Shown: positions 16,074-24,451 of the stretch, in pieces
Position numbering within the stretch: position 1 is the first letter of the stretch
Layout: every line of letters starts with the position of its first letter
IMG/VR virus record: IMGVR_UViG_3300011440_000004
Span: 1 to 56,485 of that record
Source of the DNA: a virus
DNA length: 56,485 nucleotides
Reading direction: 5' to 3' (one strand)
Position numbers and translations under genes: made by a program
Notes under the pieces: model-generated
What the model saw: only the letters and a program-made list of their open reading frames with translations
Told to the model about the DNA's origin: nothing
Databases searched by the model: none

Positions 16074-16523
16074 TCAGAGGTCTCGGAACGAGTCCGTCAG
16101 GTATCGGTTCGGCGCGGTGCCGGGGTGTCTCACCCGCAGCGTACGCCGAACCCGCCCGCCAGTGTAGAACACGAGCAGCGGAGCGCGCCGAGCCCGGATC
16201 GTGTGCGGTCTCGTACCCTCGTGATGGGGGAGCGCGACCTCGTCGTCGGAGCCGACGATCACGAGCGGACCCCTGCCGTCAGTGGCGACACGTTTGACGA
16301 TCGAGTCGCGCAGCGTGCCGGGCCGGCGGCGCATCATCCGACGCGACGCGAACGGGTCGCCCGGTTCGGGCCGGTACACACCGACACGCCGGCGCGCCCC
16401 CTGCTTGATGACCTCGCCCTTGACGACGAGCATGCGGAACACGTCGCCACCCGGTTCTCGGATGTACTTCGCGAGGGCGACCGGGTCGATGATGACGCGG
16501 GCCCCGAACTCGGCGAGCGGCAT
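16074..16523 (-). CDS. HK97 gp10-like neck/tail completion protein
   Basis: A 149-residue basic protein with RRRPGTLRDSIVKRV in the middle, followed by GSDDEVALPHHEGTRPHTI and LVFYTGGRVRRTLRVRHPGT. The HxEGTxPH and RHPGTxPNRYL patterns are characteristic of HK97 gp10-type proteins that join head and tail. It sits two genes before the tail chaperones, the expected place. Start ATG 16523 is four bases after the upstream stop. Confidence 0.75.
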   Translation of the reverse strand: MPLAEFGARVIIDPVALAKYIREPGGDVFRMLVVKGEVIKQGARRRVGVYRPEPGDPFASRRMMRRRPGTLRDSIVKRVATDGRGPLVIVGSDDEVALPHHEGTRPHTIRARRAPLLVFYTGGRVRRTLRVRHPGTAPNRYLTDSFRDL

Positions 16524-16526
16524 CGG

Positions 16527-17024
16527 TCACTCCAACGACAACAGGACCCGCACGACGCCACCACCGAGCAGCCCGTCGGGGGTGACCGACTCCCACGATC
16601 CGAACGCCATGGCACCACACCCGGGCAGCGTCTCGTCCTCGTGCGCGGCGATGAGCGCCTGCCAGATCAGAACCGGGTCGGCGAGGATCGCGGCGGTGGC
16701 GGCCTCCTCGTCGGCGACGGCCGGCGGGTTGCCTTGGGCGTCGCCATCGGGCAGACAGCGCAGGATGCAGATGGACAGCTCGGCGCCGCGGGTCATGTAG
16801 GCGGGGTCGGCGTAGAGCGTCGGGACGGTCTCGACCGTGACGTTGCCGTCGAACGGGAACACCCGCTCGACCCATATCACGAGCTCGTCGCAGTCGTAGG
16901 CGGGCAGACCCGGAGACCTCAGCCGACGCTCGGGCAGAGCGACGTCGAGGTCGGCGTAGTGCGCGACGATGACGTCACGCACCACGCCGCACAGCGCGAA
17001 GAGGTAGCCGGGGTCGATGTTCAC
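16527..17024 (-). CDS. Tail terminator/neck-like protein
   Basis: A 165-residue protein starting at GTG 17024, which overlaps the upstream stop. It contains YDCDELVIWVERVFPFDGNV and MTRGAELSICILRCLPDGD, a pattern seen in phage proteins placed between gp10-like and head-connector genes and often labelled tail terminator. The role is inferred from position and general shape, not from a decisive motif. Confidence 0.5.
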   Translation of the reverse strand: MNIDPGYLFALCGVVRDVIVAHYADLDVALPERRLRSPGLPAYDCDELVIWVERVFPFDGNVTVETVPTLYADPAYMTRGAELSICILRCLPDGDAQGNPPAVADEEAATAAILADPVLIWQALIAAHEDETLPGCGAMAFGSWESVTPDGLLGGGVVRVLLSLE

Positions 17025-17500
17025 AAGGGCGTGGCGTCGAACCGCTCGAACAGCTCGGCGGCCCCCTTGCGGCCACCGTCTTCGCGGGCGAGCTCGGCCT
17101 CGTGCGCCACCGCGGCGCGCGCGGCGTCGTCGCCGACCCATGCGGTCAGCTGGTCGAGGGTGAACTCGGTGCCCTTGTCGAACTCGAACGCGGCGACAGC
17201 ATCGGCGCGGGCGCGACGCTCGCGGTCGGCACGCTCGTCGTCGGTCTCGGTGTCGTCGGCTGCTGCGGCCGCGAACGCCTCGCCCGGGTCGGCGTCTTCG
17301 ACGCGCATCGCCCGGATCAGCTCGACGATGCGGGCGTCGGGTGCGGTCATCACGAGCTTGCGGTCGTCGTCGGAGACGTCGGACTCGTCGAACATGGCGA
17401 CGATGTCTTCGACCTCGCGGTCGTTGGCGCCGAGCAACCGCAGCCGGTCGAGGAACCCGGTCATTGGGTTGCGGATTTCAGGGGCAGAGCGGAATCCCAT
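17021..17500 (-). CDS. Acidic head-tail region protein, unknown function
   Basis: A 159-residue acidic, helical protein (MTGFLDRLRLLGANDREVEDIVAMF near the N-terminus; ADDTETDDERADRERRARAD in the middle). It lies between the modification cassette and the neck genes. The start at 17500 gives a TGATG overlap with the upstream gene; MTGFLDR at 17464 is the alternative. No family recognised. Confidence 0.55.
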   Translation of the reverse strand: MGFRSAPEIRNPMTGFLDRLRLLGANDREVEDIVAMFDESDVSDDDRKLVMTAPDARIVELIRAMRVEDADPGEAFAAAAADDTETDDERADRERRARADAVAAFEFDKGTEFTLDQLTAWVGDDAARAAVAHEAELAREDGGRKGAAELFERFDATPL

Positions 17501-18579
17501 CAGGTCGACCTTTCAAGTTGGACGATGAACTCGCCGGCTCGCCGGGAGGCGTTGCCGTCGAGATGAGCGTAGACGAACCCCGCGGCGGCCCGCCGCAAAC
17601 CTGCCGACGGGTCATCGTCGACGTAGGCGTCGAGGTCGATGGCACGCAGGGCGTCGGCGTCGTCGACCTGCCAGCCGGGGACGTGGCTCCAGAACCGCAG
17701 ACCATGTTCGACGTGGCGCCGATACCACGGTGCGTTGAGCGCCACGACCGGCCGGTCGAGGGCGGCCATCTCGTACATCAGCGATGTGTTGTCCGCGACG
17801 AGCACCGTGGCGTCGGCGAGGATGGCGTCCGCGTCGGCGACGACGTCGACGCCAGATCGAGCCCACACCGGCCCCAGGTGGCCCAGGAGACGAGGGTGGC
17901 CGTGGCCGACAACGTTCCACCCGGCCGCACGCCACGACGAACACAGGCCCCGCAGCGCCCATTCGTAGTGGCGCAGCGCCGATCCGGCCTCGGGGCACAA
18001 CGCGTTGGGCCAGTGGAACGTGACCGCGACCGATCTGTCGCCCCCAGCTCGGGCAGACGTGTCGCCGACCGGCAGGCGACACGTGTCGCTCGTCGACGAC
18101 GGTGACGCGTCGGATGTCACCACGGTGGACGCGTCGCGCACGACGTCGCCCGACGCGTCGTGTAGGACCTGGGCGAACCGGTCGAGCTTGGGGCATCCGA
18201 CCGCGACAGCCGCCACGCCCGGCCGGGCTCGACGCCACCGGTCGGCGACGGTCTCGGACGGGCAGACGTAGCCGACGACGCGCTCGGGATGGCGGGCGCC
18301 GCCACCCGAGTAGGCCTCGTGGTCGGCGCGGTCGACGTACACCTGGCCGGCGCCGTGCTCGACGTACACGAGCCGGCGGTGGTGAACGAGGCGGGCGACG
18401 TCTTGCCATGCGGCGACGACGGTGAGCCGGTCGGCGCGGTAGCGGTCTCGGGGGATGCGTTCACCCCAGCCGACGCCGTACGCCGAATAGAACTCGCCAC
18501 GGTCGGTCTCGGCGAGCGCGGCGTGGATCGGCGCGAGGTGCGCCGCGTAGTGCGGCATCGACGAGTAGAAGTCGATCAC
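17500..18579 (-). CDS. CDP-glycerol glycerophosphotransferase-like glycosyltransferase
   Basis: A 359-residue GT-B-like protein starting at GTG 18579 (GTGA overlap with the methyltransferase stop). The C-terminal half has VVGHGHPRLLGHLG, then ADATVLVADNTSLMYEMAAL and PVVALNAPWYRR, resembling the S-x-x-x-E donor site of CDP-glycerol glycerophosphotransferases and related enzymes. It could add glycerol-phosphate or sugar groups to virion protein, wall polymer or modified DNA; the acceptor cannot be read from sequence. It ends the modification cassette inside the head-tail gene block. Confidence 0.65.
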   Translation of the reverse strand: MIDFYSSMPHYAAHLAPIHAALAETDRGEFYSAYGVGWGERIPRDRYRADRLTVVAAWQDVARLVHHRRLVYVEHGAGQVYVDRADHEAYSGGGARHPERVVGYVCPSETVADRWRRARPGVAAVAVGCPKLDRFAQVLHDASGDVVRDASTVVTSDASPSSTSDTCRLPVGDTSARAGGDRSVAVTFHWPNALCPEAGSALRHYEWALRGLCSSWRAAGWNVVGHGHPRLLGHLGPVWARSGVDVVADADAILADATVLVADNTSLMYEMAALDRPVVALNAPWYRRHVEHGLRFWSHVPGWQVDDADALRAIDLDAYVDDDPSAGLRRAAAGFVYAHLDGNASRRAGEFIVQLERST

Positions 18580-19760
18580 CGGACGAGTTCGGTGAGCACG
18601 GCGCGCGCGACCGGGGGGCAGACGGCGTTGCCGATCAGACGCCACCGAGCTTCCTTGTTGCCGTGCAGTGCCGCCGGTGCGGCGGCGGGGAACGCCATCA
18701 GGATGCACCCCTGCTCCTCGGTGAGCGCGATCGGCTTGTCTGAGCCGGCCTCCTCAAACGGGACCGCGCCCGCTGATTGCGACCCGTCGTGATGGACGGG
18801 CGGCGATACGCGCGGGTCGGCACACACCGTCGTCGACGGGCGCGTGAGCGCCCACGACGCGTTCTCGGATCGAGTGAGGATCGTCGGCGCCGGTTCGCTC
18901 ATGTCTCGGGTCCCCGCCCGCGGTTGGTCGTTGGCGCTGAGAGACCAGCCCCACACGTTCTTACCCATCGCCGCGGCGGTGATCGTCGGGCACGGCCGCT
19001 CGTCGGGGTCGACCAGCGGCGCACCGTTCTGATGGCGGTCGAGCATCCATCGCCCTTCGCGCACGGCGGCGTCGACAGTGGCTCGCGCGCCCGACCCGCC
19101 GTCCATGCCGTGCCCCGACCCGGTCTCGGAATGGCCACGCAACGTCAGCGCAAGGCGATCGAGGAACCCCTTGCCGAGCGCTTCGGCCATCGACACCCAC
19201 GGCAGATGACCGAGCATGTCGGCGGGTTCGACCCGGGCGCGGCCCTTGCGGAACCGTTGATGCGTCAGCGGTGGCCGCATGACCGGACGGTCATGGTGGG
19301 CGAGCATGAACACCCGCAACCGGGTCTGCGGCACACCCATCGTCTCGGCCGAGACGGCGAACACTTCGGCGTGGTAGCCGACCTCACGCAGTCGGTGGGC
19401 TATCAACTCGTAGGCACCGCGGGCCTCGGGGACCTGCTCCAACGCCACCCACCGGGGTCGGGTCGCGAGCGCCCACACCAACGGCTGCCACACCAACTGG
19501 CCGCGCGGGTCGTCGAGACCTGCGCCCTTCCCGGCGCGCGACCACGACTGGCATGGCGGCGATCCGATCAGGCCGTCGATCCCAGCCCAATCCGACGGGT
19601 CGAGCGCGAGGATGTCGGCGCACGTCGTCGACCACCCCAACGCCTCGCGTGTCTTGGCGACGGCCGGTTCGTTGTCGATGCCGTGTTCGTCGATGCCGAG
19701 TTCGGCGCAGGCGAATCCCCATCCGATCCCGGAGAACAGATCGACGGCGTGGTCGGTCAC
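18576..19760 (-). CDS. DNA (cytosine-5) methyltransferase
   Basis: A 394-residue enzyme with all main C5-methyltransferase motifs in order: DLFSGIGWGFACAELG (motif I, SAM binding), GSPPCQSWSRAGK (motif IV, catalytic PCQ Cys), ALEQVPEA (motif VI, with EQV in place of ENV), GVPQTRLRVFMLAHHD (motif VIII, QxRxR) and IGNAVCPPVARA (motif X). The target-recognition region between VIII and X is about 150 residues. It should protect phage DNA from host restriction or mark it. The start is GTG 19760, overlapping the upstream stop. Confidence 0.9.
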   Translation of the reverse strand: MTDHAVDLFSGIGWGFACAELGIDEHGIDNEPAVAKTREALGWSTTCADILALDPSDWAGIDGLIGSPPCQSWSRAGKGAGLDDPRGQLVWQPLVWALATRPRWVALEQVPEARGAYELIAHRLREVGYHAEVFAVSAETMGVPQTRLRVFMLAHHDRPVMRPPLTHQRFRKGRARVEPADMLGHLPWVSMAEALGKGFLDRLALTLRGHSETGSGHGMDGGSGARATVDAAVREGRWMLDRHQNGAPLVDPDERPCPTITAAAMGKNVWGWSLSANDQPRAGTRDMSEPAPTILTRSENASWALTRPSTTVCADPRVSPPVHHDGSQSAGAVPFEEAGSDKPIALTEEQGCILMAFPAAAPAALHGNKEARWRLIGNAVCPPVARAVLTELVR

Positions 19761-19903
19761 AGCGGGACCGGGCAGTGTGTGGCGCAGCGCAGACAGACGA
19801 GCCTACGCCACCGGTCCCGCTGCGCAGTCGTCCAGTCGATGAGGGCGACCGACGGCCACCAACAGGTCTGGCATCGCAGACCGGACAGCTGCAGCGGGAT
19901 CAC
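19757..19903 (-). CDS. 48-residue zinc-ribbon protein
   Basis: Starts at GTG 19903 (GTGA overlap). The sequence has CQTC near residue 11 and CLRC near residue 37, spaced like a small zinc ribbon, followed by THCPVPL. It is one of a chain of three very short genes leading into the C5 methyltransferase. Function unknown. Confidence 0.6.
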   Translation of the reverse strand: MIPLQLSGLRCQTCWWPSVALIDWTTAQRDRWRRLVCLRCATHCPVPL

Positions 19904-20061
19904 GGCGTCGCCTTGTCGACGAGCCGCACGATGGCGGCCGACCACCCCTCCATGTCGGGGGTCCGGGCGAGGCGCAGCAGCTTGCGGAACTGGCGCTGCG
20001 TCATCACGACGGTGAGGCCGACGCGGTGGTCGTCGGCGTCGAGAACGACCGGCGCGGCCAT
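19900..20061 (-). CDS. 53-residue helical protein, unknown function
   Basis: ATG at 20061 overlaps the upstream stop (TGATG), and the stop overlaps the next GTG. The product MAAPVVLDADDHRVGLTVVM continues as a basic helix (TQRQFRKLLRLA) and a C-terminal WSAAIVRLVDKATP. GC-rich third positions and double overlap support coding. No family recognised. Confidence 0.55.
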   Translation of the reverse strand: MAAPVVLDADDHRVGLTVVMTQRQFRKLLRLARTPDMEGWSAAIVRLVDKATP

Positions 20062-20198
20062 CAGAGCGACAGCCGCTCGACGGGCACGTGGCGCTCACAC
20101 GAGAACCACTGCTTGGTCGGGGTGTTCGGTCCGGTCGCGGTGGTGATCCGGGTGGCCGGGTCGTCGCAGCCGGGATGGTCGCAGAGCACCGGCCGCAT
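20061..20198 (-). CDS. 45-residue zinc-finger-like protein
   Basis: MRPVLCDHPGCDDPATR and, 20 residues on, FSCERHVPVERLSL form a CxxxxC plus CxxH pattern, consistent with one zinc site. ATG at 20198 overlaps the leaderless gene's stop (TGATG), so it is translated by coupling from that message. Confidence 0.6.
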   Translation of the reverse strand: MRPVLCDHPGCDDPATRITTATGPNTPTKQWFSCERHVPVERLSL

Positions 20199-20464
20199 CA
20201 CTCGGCCTCGTCGTCGTGCTCGTCGAGCAGGTTCGCGACGTTGGCTGTGACGAACGTGCCGGCGTCGTCGTGCCAGTAGAGCAGGACGTCGGTGTGGTGG
20301 CCGTCGGAGAACGTGACACGCTCCAGCAGCCGGGTCGCGCCAGTGCGGTCATGCCATGCGGCCTTGGCCTCCGGGTCGTCGATATCGAGACCGACCGACT
20401 CCAGCCAGTCGTGCAGGTCGTTTTCGGTGTGGATCGCGGTGTCAGCGAGCGTGGTATCTGCCAT
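20198..20464 (-). CDS. 88-residue acidic protein, leaderless gene
   Basis: Begins ATGGCAGATACC at 20464 directly under promoter copy C. The product MADTTLADTAIHTENDLHDW is acidic, with a compact alpha/beta look (LLERVTFSDGHHTDVLLYWHD) and ends LLDEHDDEAE. It heads the mini-operon that leads through two tiny genes to the C5 methyltransferase. Function unknown. Confidence 0.7.
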   Translation of the reverse strand: MADTTLADTAIHTENDLHDWLESVGLDIDDPEAKAAWHDRTGATRLLERVTFSDGHHTDVLLYWHDDAGTFVTANVANLLDEHDDEAE

Positions 20465-20500
20465 GCCGACCATGGTACACAACCGGGGTTAGGTAGGCAA
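20453..20500 (-). promoter_or_regulatory. Leaderless promoter family, copy C
   Basis: Minus strand: -35 TTGCCT (20500-20495), 17-base spacer with AACCCCGGTT, -10 TACCAT (20477-20472), 7 bases, ATGGCAGATACC. The -35 is also the last codons of the upstream glycosyltransferase (ACC-TTG-CCT-ACC-TAA), so the promoter is embedded in a gene end. Confidence 0.8.
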
Positions 20501-21529
20501 GGTGGCGTCGTCGAGCGCGGACCACCACACGTCGGCGAGCGCGTCCCACGTGTTGGCCTGGCCCCACTCCCACGCCCGATCTTGCAGCGCGCCGAGCTCG
20601 GCGCGGTCGGTGCCGAGACGGTCGATGGCGGCGGCGATCGGCTCGGCTCGGACGCCGGCGGTCTCGACGACACCGCCGGGCATCTGGAGCTGGCCGAGCG
20701 GGGCGGCGTCGAACAGGTCGACGGGCCACCAACCGTTCGCCGTGATGGCGGGCATGGACGCGGCGACACCGACCGACATCGCTTCTTGGACCGGCAGGCA
20801 CAGACCGCCGTAGCGGCGCGGCATCATCAGCAGGTGGGCGCCGGCGAACATGTCGAACCGGTCGTCGACGCCACCGCAGTGCACCCGCAGGTTCACGTTG
20901 CCCGGCACCGGCCCCAGGTCGAGGGTGCGTTCCTGCGTGTAGACCCGAACCGTGACATCGATCGACACACGACGCAGCGCCCGCGCGAGTGCGTTGGTGC
21001 CGTTGCGGTCATGTTGGCAGCGATGCCCGAGGGTGTGAACGACGGTGAGTTCGCCGTCGTCGGCGGGCCGGTTCATCGGCGCCATCGCTTCGACCGGGAT
21101 CGGCACGACCGGCCCGGCGGGCAGATGGTCGAGACGCCACGGTGTGGGCCACCACCACCGCGTCGGTTGCGGCCAGCGCCGGTTCATCGCGTGGCGCCAA
21201 TACTCGGGCATGCCGTGCACCACGGTGGCGACGCCGGCGTCGCGGGCCCAGTCGGCGAGACGCCAGTCGTACAGGGTTTCGGCCGAGTAGACGACGTCGA
21301 GGCCGTCGAGCCACGCCCGGGCAGCGGTCTCGTCGAGGCGGCCGGTCGTCCAGATGTCGCACCACAGCCGGGTGGCGTCGGGGTAGCGGTCGAGATGGTT
21401 CGGCACCGCGGTGTTGCGTGGCTCGTAGTCGATGACCGCGACGCGGTCCCACGGCAACGCCTGCGACGCGGCCCACGTGATGTGGCCGAGACCGCGGTCC
21501 TCGGCGCGTGCGATCAGACCGGCGCGCAT
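20489..21529 (-). CDS. GT4-like glycosyltransferase
   Basis: A 346-residue GT-B-fold candidate. The N-terminus has MRAGLIARAEDRGLGHITW; the middle has TLGHRCQHDRNGTNALARAL, where the donor-binding domain begins; and MMPRRYGGLCLPVQEAMSVG matches the E-x7-E region that binds the nucleotide sugar in GT4 enzymes. It follows the GT-FkbM fusion and precedes a cytosine methyltransferase and a third transferase. The acceptor could be a virion protein or modified base. Its stop is overlapped by promoter C. Confidence 0.75.
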   Translation of the reverse strand: MRAGLIARAEDRGLGHITWAASQALPWDRVAVIDYEPRNTAVPNHLDRYPDATRLWCDIWTTGRLDETAARAWLDGLDVVYSAETLYDWRLADWARDAGVATVVHGMPEYWRHAMNRRWPQPTRWWWPTPWRLDHLPAGPVVPIPVEAMAPMNRPADDGELTVVHTLGHRCQHDRNGTNALARALRRVSIDVTVRVYTQERTLDLGPVPGNVNLRVHCGGVDDRFDMFAGAHLLMMPRRYGGLCLPVQEAMSVGVAASMPAITANGWWPVDLFDAAPLGQLQMPGGVVETAGVRAEPIAAAIDRLGTDRAELGALQDRAWEWGQANTWDALADVWWSALDDATLPT

Positions 21530-21756
21530 CAGCCGGCGACGCCTTCGCCGCACCAGTCGCCCTCTTGCATCTGCGGCCACACCTGCGTCACCCGTTCGTC
21601 GTCGACGGTGGCCACGAGCGACGGCGGGAACCGGTGACATTCGAGCACCGGTGCCTCGTCGTCGGTGCCGCGCCCGATGAACGCGGGCTCGGCGAACACG
21701 CAGTCGACGCACAACACCCGCACCGGCGGCCGGCGTGCCGGTCGGAGCTCAGCCAC
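21529..21756 (-). CDS. 75-residue Cys-containing protein
   Basis: GTG at 21756 overlaps the end of the GT-FkbM gene by 8 bases, and the stop overlaps the next ATG. VLCVDCVF, then LECHRFPPS and DWCGEG, suggest a small zinc-binding protein of a kind common in actinophages. Function unknown. Confidence 0.6.
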   Translation of the reverse strand: MAELRPARRPPVRVLCVDCVFAEPAFIGRGTDDEAPVLECHRFPPSLVATVDDERVTQVWPQMQEGDWCGEGVAG

Positions 21757-23479
21757 GGCGGCCCGCGAGGTGGGCGTCGAGGTGGTGGTGGCGCCAGTAG
21801 ATCAGACCGCCGGTCGATGGCCGACCGAAGATGGTGGGGATGCCGACCTCGGCGAGCTGCTCGACGACGGTGCCCATCCGCCATGAGCCGGGCATGTCGA
21901 CCATGTGGCGCATCTGGCGGCCGTGGAACTCCATGACGATCCGGTCGATCCGGTCGAGGTCGGATGGGAACGCGCCGGCGAGCAGCGGATATTCGCAGCC
22001 CTCGCAGTCGATCTTGAGCAGGGCGAGACGTCCACCGGGGCCGGCGGCGGCGTCGAGCGCCTGACGCAGCGTCACGGTCGGCACGTCGTAGCCGTCGCCC
22101 GAGTACTCGCACGACGGCCGGGTGCGGGTGCCACCTTCGTAGCCGGCGACGGCGCGTTCGACACGCAGCGTCTCACCCGCAGACCACACCGCGCAGCGAT
22201 GCACCTTGACGACGCGGCGTGCGTCGGAGTTGATCGAGATGTTGACGTCGAGGCGGTCGGCGATCGACGGTTCGGGCTCGTAGGCGTGGACGGTGTGTGC
22301 GCCGGCGGCGGCGGCCCATATAGCGAACGCTCCGATGTTGGCGCCGACGTCGATCACTGCGCCGTCGGCGACCTGGTCTCGTGTCAACCGGTACTGGTCG
22401 TCGCGCCACAACTCGTCGACGACTTCGCCGTCGGTGGTGCCGGGGCGCAGATCGAACCGGGCGGTGACCCGCGACTGGCGGTGCGTGGTGGTGGTGACGC
22501 CGGCGTGCCGCTGGTAGGTGCGCAAGGTGCGAGTCTGCCAGAGGCGTTCCATGACGTCGGCGAGACGATGCTCGTACAGGTGCCGGTCGATCACGTGGGC
22601 CTTCGCGGCGGTGCCGATGGCGCGGCCACGTTCGGGGTCGGCGAGCGCTGCCTCGATCAGGGTGTCGAGCGCGTCGAAGTCGCCGACCGGGTAGGTGTCG
22701 AGGTGGACGCCCGGCGTGTAGTGCTCGTCGAGGCCGATGACGTCGGGGTGGATCAGGTAGCCGCCACGGCCGAGGGTCTCGGGGATGCGGTCCGACCAGT
22801 AGTGGGTGGCGTCGCCGGCGAGACACGAGTCGCCGACCGCGACGGTCGCCGCGGCGTACAGATCGGTGAGGGCCTGCCCGCGCACCGGCGCCAGACGTGA
22901 CCGCGGATAGAACTCGACGAGCTCACCCCACCGGGCTCGCAGATGCTCGACGAGCTGCATGCGCAGCGGCCACTCTCGGGCGACGGTGTAGCGGTCCCAT
23001 GACCCGACGAACACGATGTGTTCGCCGTCGCGCGGGTTCGGGGTGCGGGCCGCTTCGGCGCCGGCGATCGCGGGCGGCATCCACCAGTGTTCGATGCCGA
23101 CCGACGACCACTCGGCCTGGTGGCCGCCGTCGGCGGTGCAGAGCACGTCGACGCCACGATGGAACTGCGACGTCGCGATGTCGGCCTCGCGGCGCAGGCC
23201 CCACCACCGGTCGAGGTGGTAGCCGACGACGGGCAGGTTCGCAGCCTTCGCGGCGTCGAGGGCGCGGCCGACGAGCGCACCGTTAGCCGGTCTCGACGCG
23301 GTCCACAGCACCATCGCCCACTCGGCGGGTGGCCGCGCGAGCCCGACCCAGGTGGCGCGGTCGGTCTCGTCGAGACGCACGACGGTGTGGCCGTTGACTT
23401 CGAGGGCGTCGGCGACGTGGCATTCGGTGAACCATGGGGCGTCGAAGTTCCCGACGTATGCAACTGTTAGCGGTGTCAC
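21749..23479 (-). CDS. Glycosyltransferase fused to FkbM-type methyltransferase
   Basis: A 576-residue two-domain protein. Residues about 1-330 are a GT-B-like glycosyltransferase (MTPLTVAYVGNFDAPWF; later WSDRIPETLGRGGYLIHPD and GVHLDTYPVGDFDALDTLI, the CgeB/YkvP-like donor site). Residues about 355-576 are an FkbM methyltransferase: VIDVGANIGAFAIWAAAAGA (SAM motif I), HAYEPEPSIADRL, then LALLKIDCEGCEYPLLAG. FkbM enzymes O-methylate sugars, so the fusion may add a sugar and cap it by methylation. Start is GTG 23479; the Shine-Dalgarno is weak. Confidence 0.8.
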   Translation of the reverse strand: MTPLTVAYVGNFDAPWFTECHVADALEVNGHTVVRLDETDRATWVGLARPPAEWAMVLWTASRPANGALVGRALDAAKAANLPVVGYHLDRWWGLRREADIATSQFHRGVDVLCTADGGHQAEWSSVGIEHWWMPPAIAGAEAARTPNPRDGEHIVFVGSWDRYTVAREWPLRMQLVEHLRARWGELVEFYPRSRLAPVRGQALTDLYAAATVAVGDSCLAGDATHYWSDRIPETLGRGGYLIHPDVIGLDEHYTPGVHLDTYPVGDFDALDTLIEAALADPERGRAIGTAAKAHVIDRHLYEHRLADVMERLWQTRTLRTYQRHAGVTTTTHRQSRVTARFDLRPGTTDGEVVDELWRDDQYRLTRDQVADGAVIDVGANIGAFAIWAAAAGAHTVHAYEPEPSIADRLDVNISINSDARRVVKVHRCAVWSAGETLRVERAVAGYEGGTRTRPSCEYSGDGYDVPTVTLRQALDAAAGPGGRLALLKIDCEGCEYPLLAGAFPSDLDRIDRIVMEFHGRQMRHMVDMPGSWRMGTVVEQLAEVGIPTIFGRPSTGGLIYWRHHHLDAHLAGRRG

Positions 23480-23489
23480 CGCCGAGACG

Positions 23490-23681
23490 CTACCCGTCGT
23501 CGCGCTGCAGGCGAGACGTGTCGTGTTCTGCCGGTGTGACACGACGCGTCTCGTCGACGAGGTCGTCGATGACGTCGGCGGCCTCGCGCATCGTCCACGG
23601 CCGATTGAAGTAGTTGCCGGCCTCGGCGCGCAGACGTGCCGCCATCGCCCGAGCTCGGCGGGTCAGCTGCCAGGGAGCCAC
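23490..23681 (-). CDS. Small helical protein, unknown function
   Basis: About 63 residues from GTG 23681 (overlapping the adaptor gene by 19 bases), or 51 from ATG 23645. It contains TRRARAMAARLRAEAGNYFN and MREAADVIDDLVDETRRV, two amphipathic helices. Neither start has a clear Shine-Dalgarno. It lies between head-tail adaptor and modification genes. Confidence 0.5.
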   Translation of the reverse strand: MAPWQLTRRARAMAARLRAEAGNYFNRPWTMREAADVIDDLVDETRRVTPAEHDTSRLQRDDG

Positions 23682-24436
23682 GTGTGGCGGCGTGACCGGC
23701 GCCCGGCCTGGCCGAGCGCGTACGGGTCGATCACCCGGCCGCCGCCTTGCGCTTCGGCCTTGGGCAGCGACGCCAGCCAGAGGTCTATCTCGGCGAGACC
23801 GGTCCAGCCCTCGCGGAACAGCGTCGACGAGATGACTTTCGAGACGCCCTGGCGAGAGATGGCCGTCGTGGTCGGCCCGGGCAGACGGCACGAGCCGGCG
23901 GTCGCGGGGCATGCCGCCTTGGCGAGTTCGAGACCGAGCGTCGCCGCCGATCTGACTCCGACGGTGTCGGGCACCTCACCCCACCGGTACGCCACCTCGA
24001 ACGTGTCCTCTTCGGTCGGTGGCCGCTCCATCCGCTGGCAGCACGGCCATGGGTCCTGGCCGCCGGGGTCGTCCTCGTCGGGGATGAACACGAGCCAGCG
24101 CCAGTCGTCGACGCGGTAGAAGGTGTCGGGGACGGCGACGCCGTCCATCAGGACTTCGGTCACGGTGATGACCGGGTAGCCGGTGAGGACGAACTCGGTG
24201 ACGCGTTGGCAGCCGGGCCGGCCGATCGAGCAGCCGCATTGGCCGCGTCCGGGGTTCGGCCGGTAGCGGTCGTCGACGATGCCGGACCATCGGGCGCCGG
24301 TGAGGTTGAACAGGATTTGCGACGCCGCGAGCAACGCCTCGTCGAGTTCCTCCGGGGCGATGGCTTTGACGGCGTCGTGGGCCTTGACGATCATCGGGTG
24401 GTCTCGGGTGGCCCACGGTCCGAGCAGCGACGTCAC
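23663..24436 (-). CDS. Head-tail adaptor-like protein
   Basis: A 257-residue protein from GTG 24436. APEELDEALLAASQILFNLTG near the N-terminus, then CSIGRPGCQRVTEFVLTGYPVITV and RVDDWRWLVF, form the pattern of phage head-tail connector proteins common in actinophages. A Cys-rich insert (QCGCSIGRPGC) may bind metal. It follows the major tail and J-domain genes rather than the capsid, an unusual order. Confidence 0.65.
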   Translation of the reverse strand: MTSLLGPWATRDHPMIVKAHDAVKAIAPEELDEALLAASQILFNLTGARWSGIVDDRYRPNPGRGQCGCSIGRPGCQRVTEFVLTGYPVITVTEVLMDGVAVPDTFYRVDDWRWLVFIPDEDDPGGQDPWPCCQRMERPPTEEDTFEVAYRWGEVPDTVGVRSAATLGLELAKAACPATAGSCRLPGPTTTAISRQGVSKVISSTLFREGWTGLAEIDLWLASLPKAEAQGGGRVIDPYALGQAGRRSRRHTWLPGS

Positions 24437-24451
24437 GGCGTCGAGGCTACC

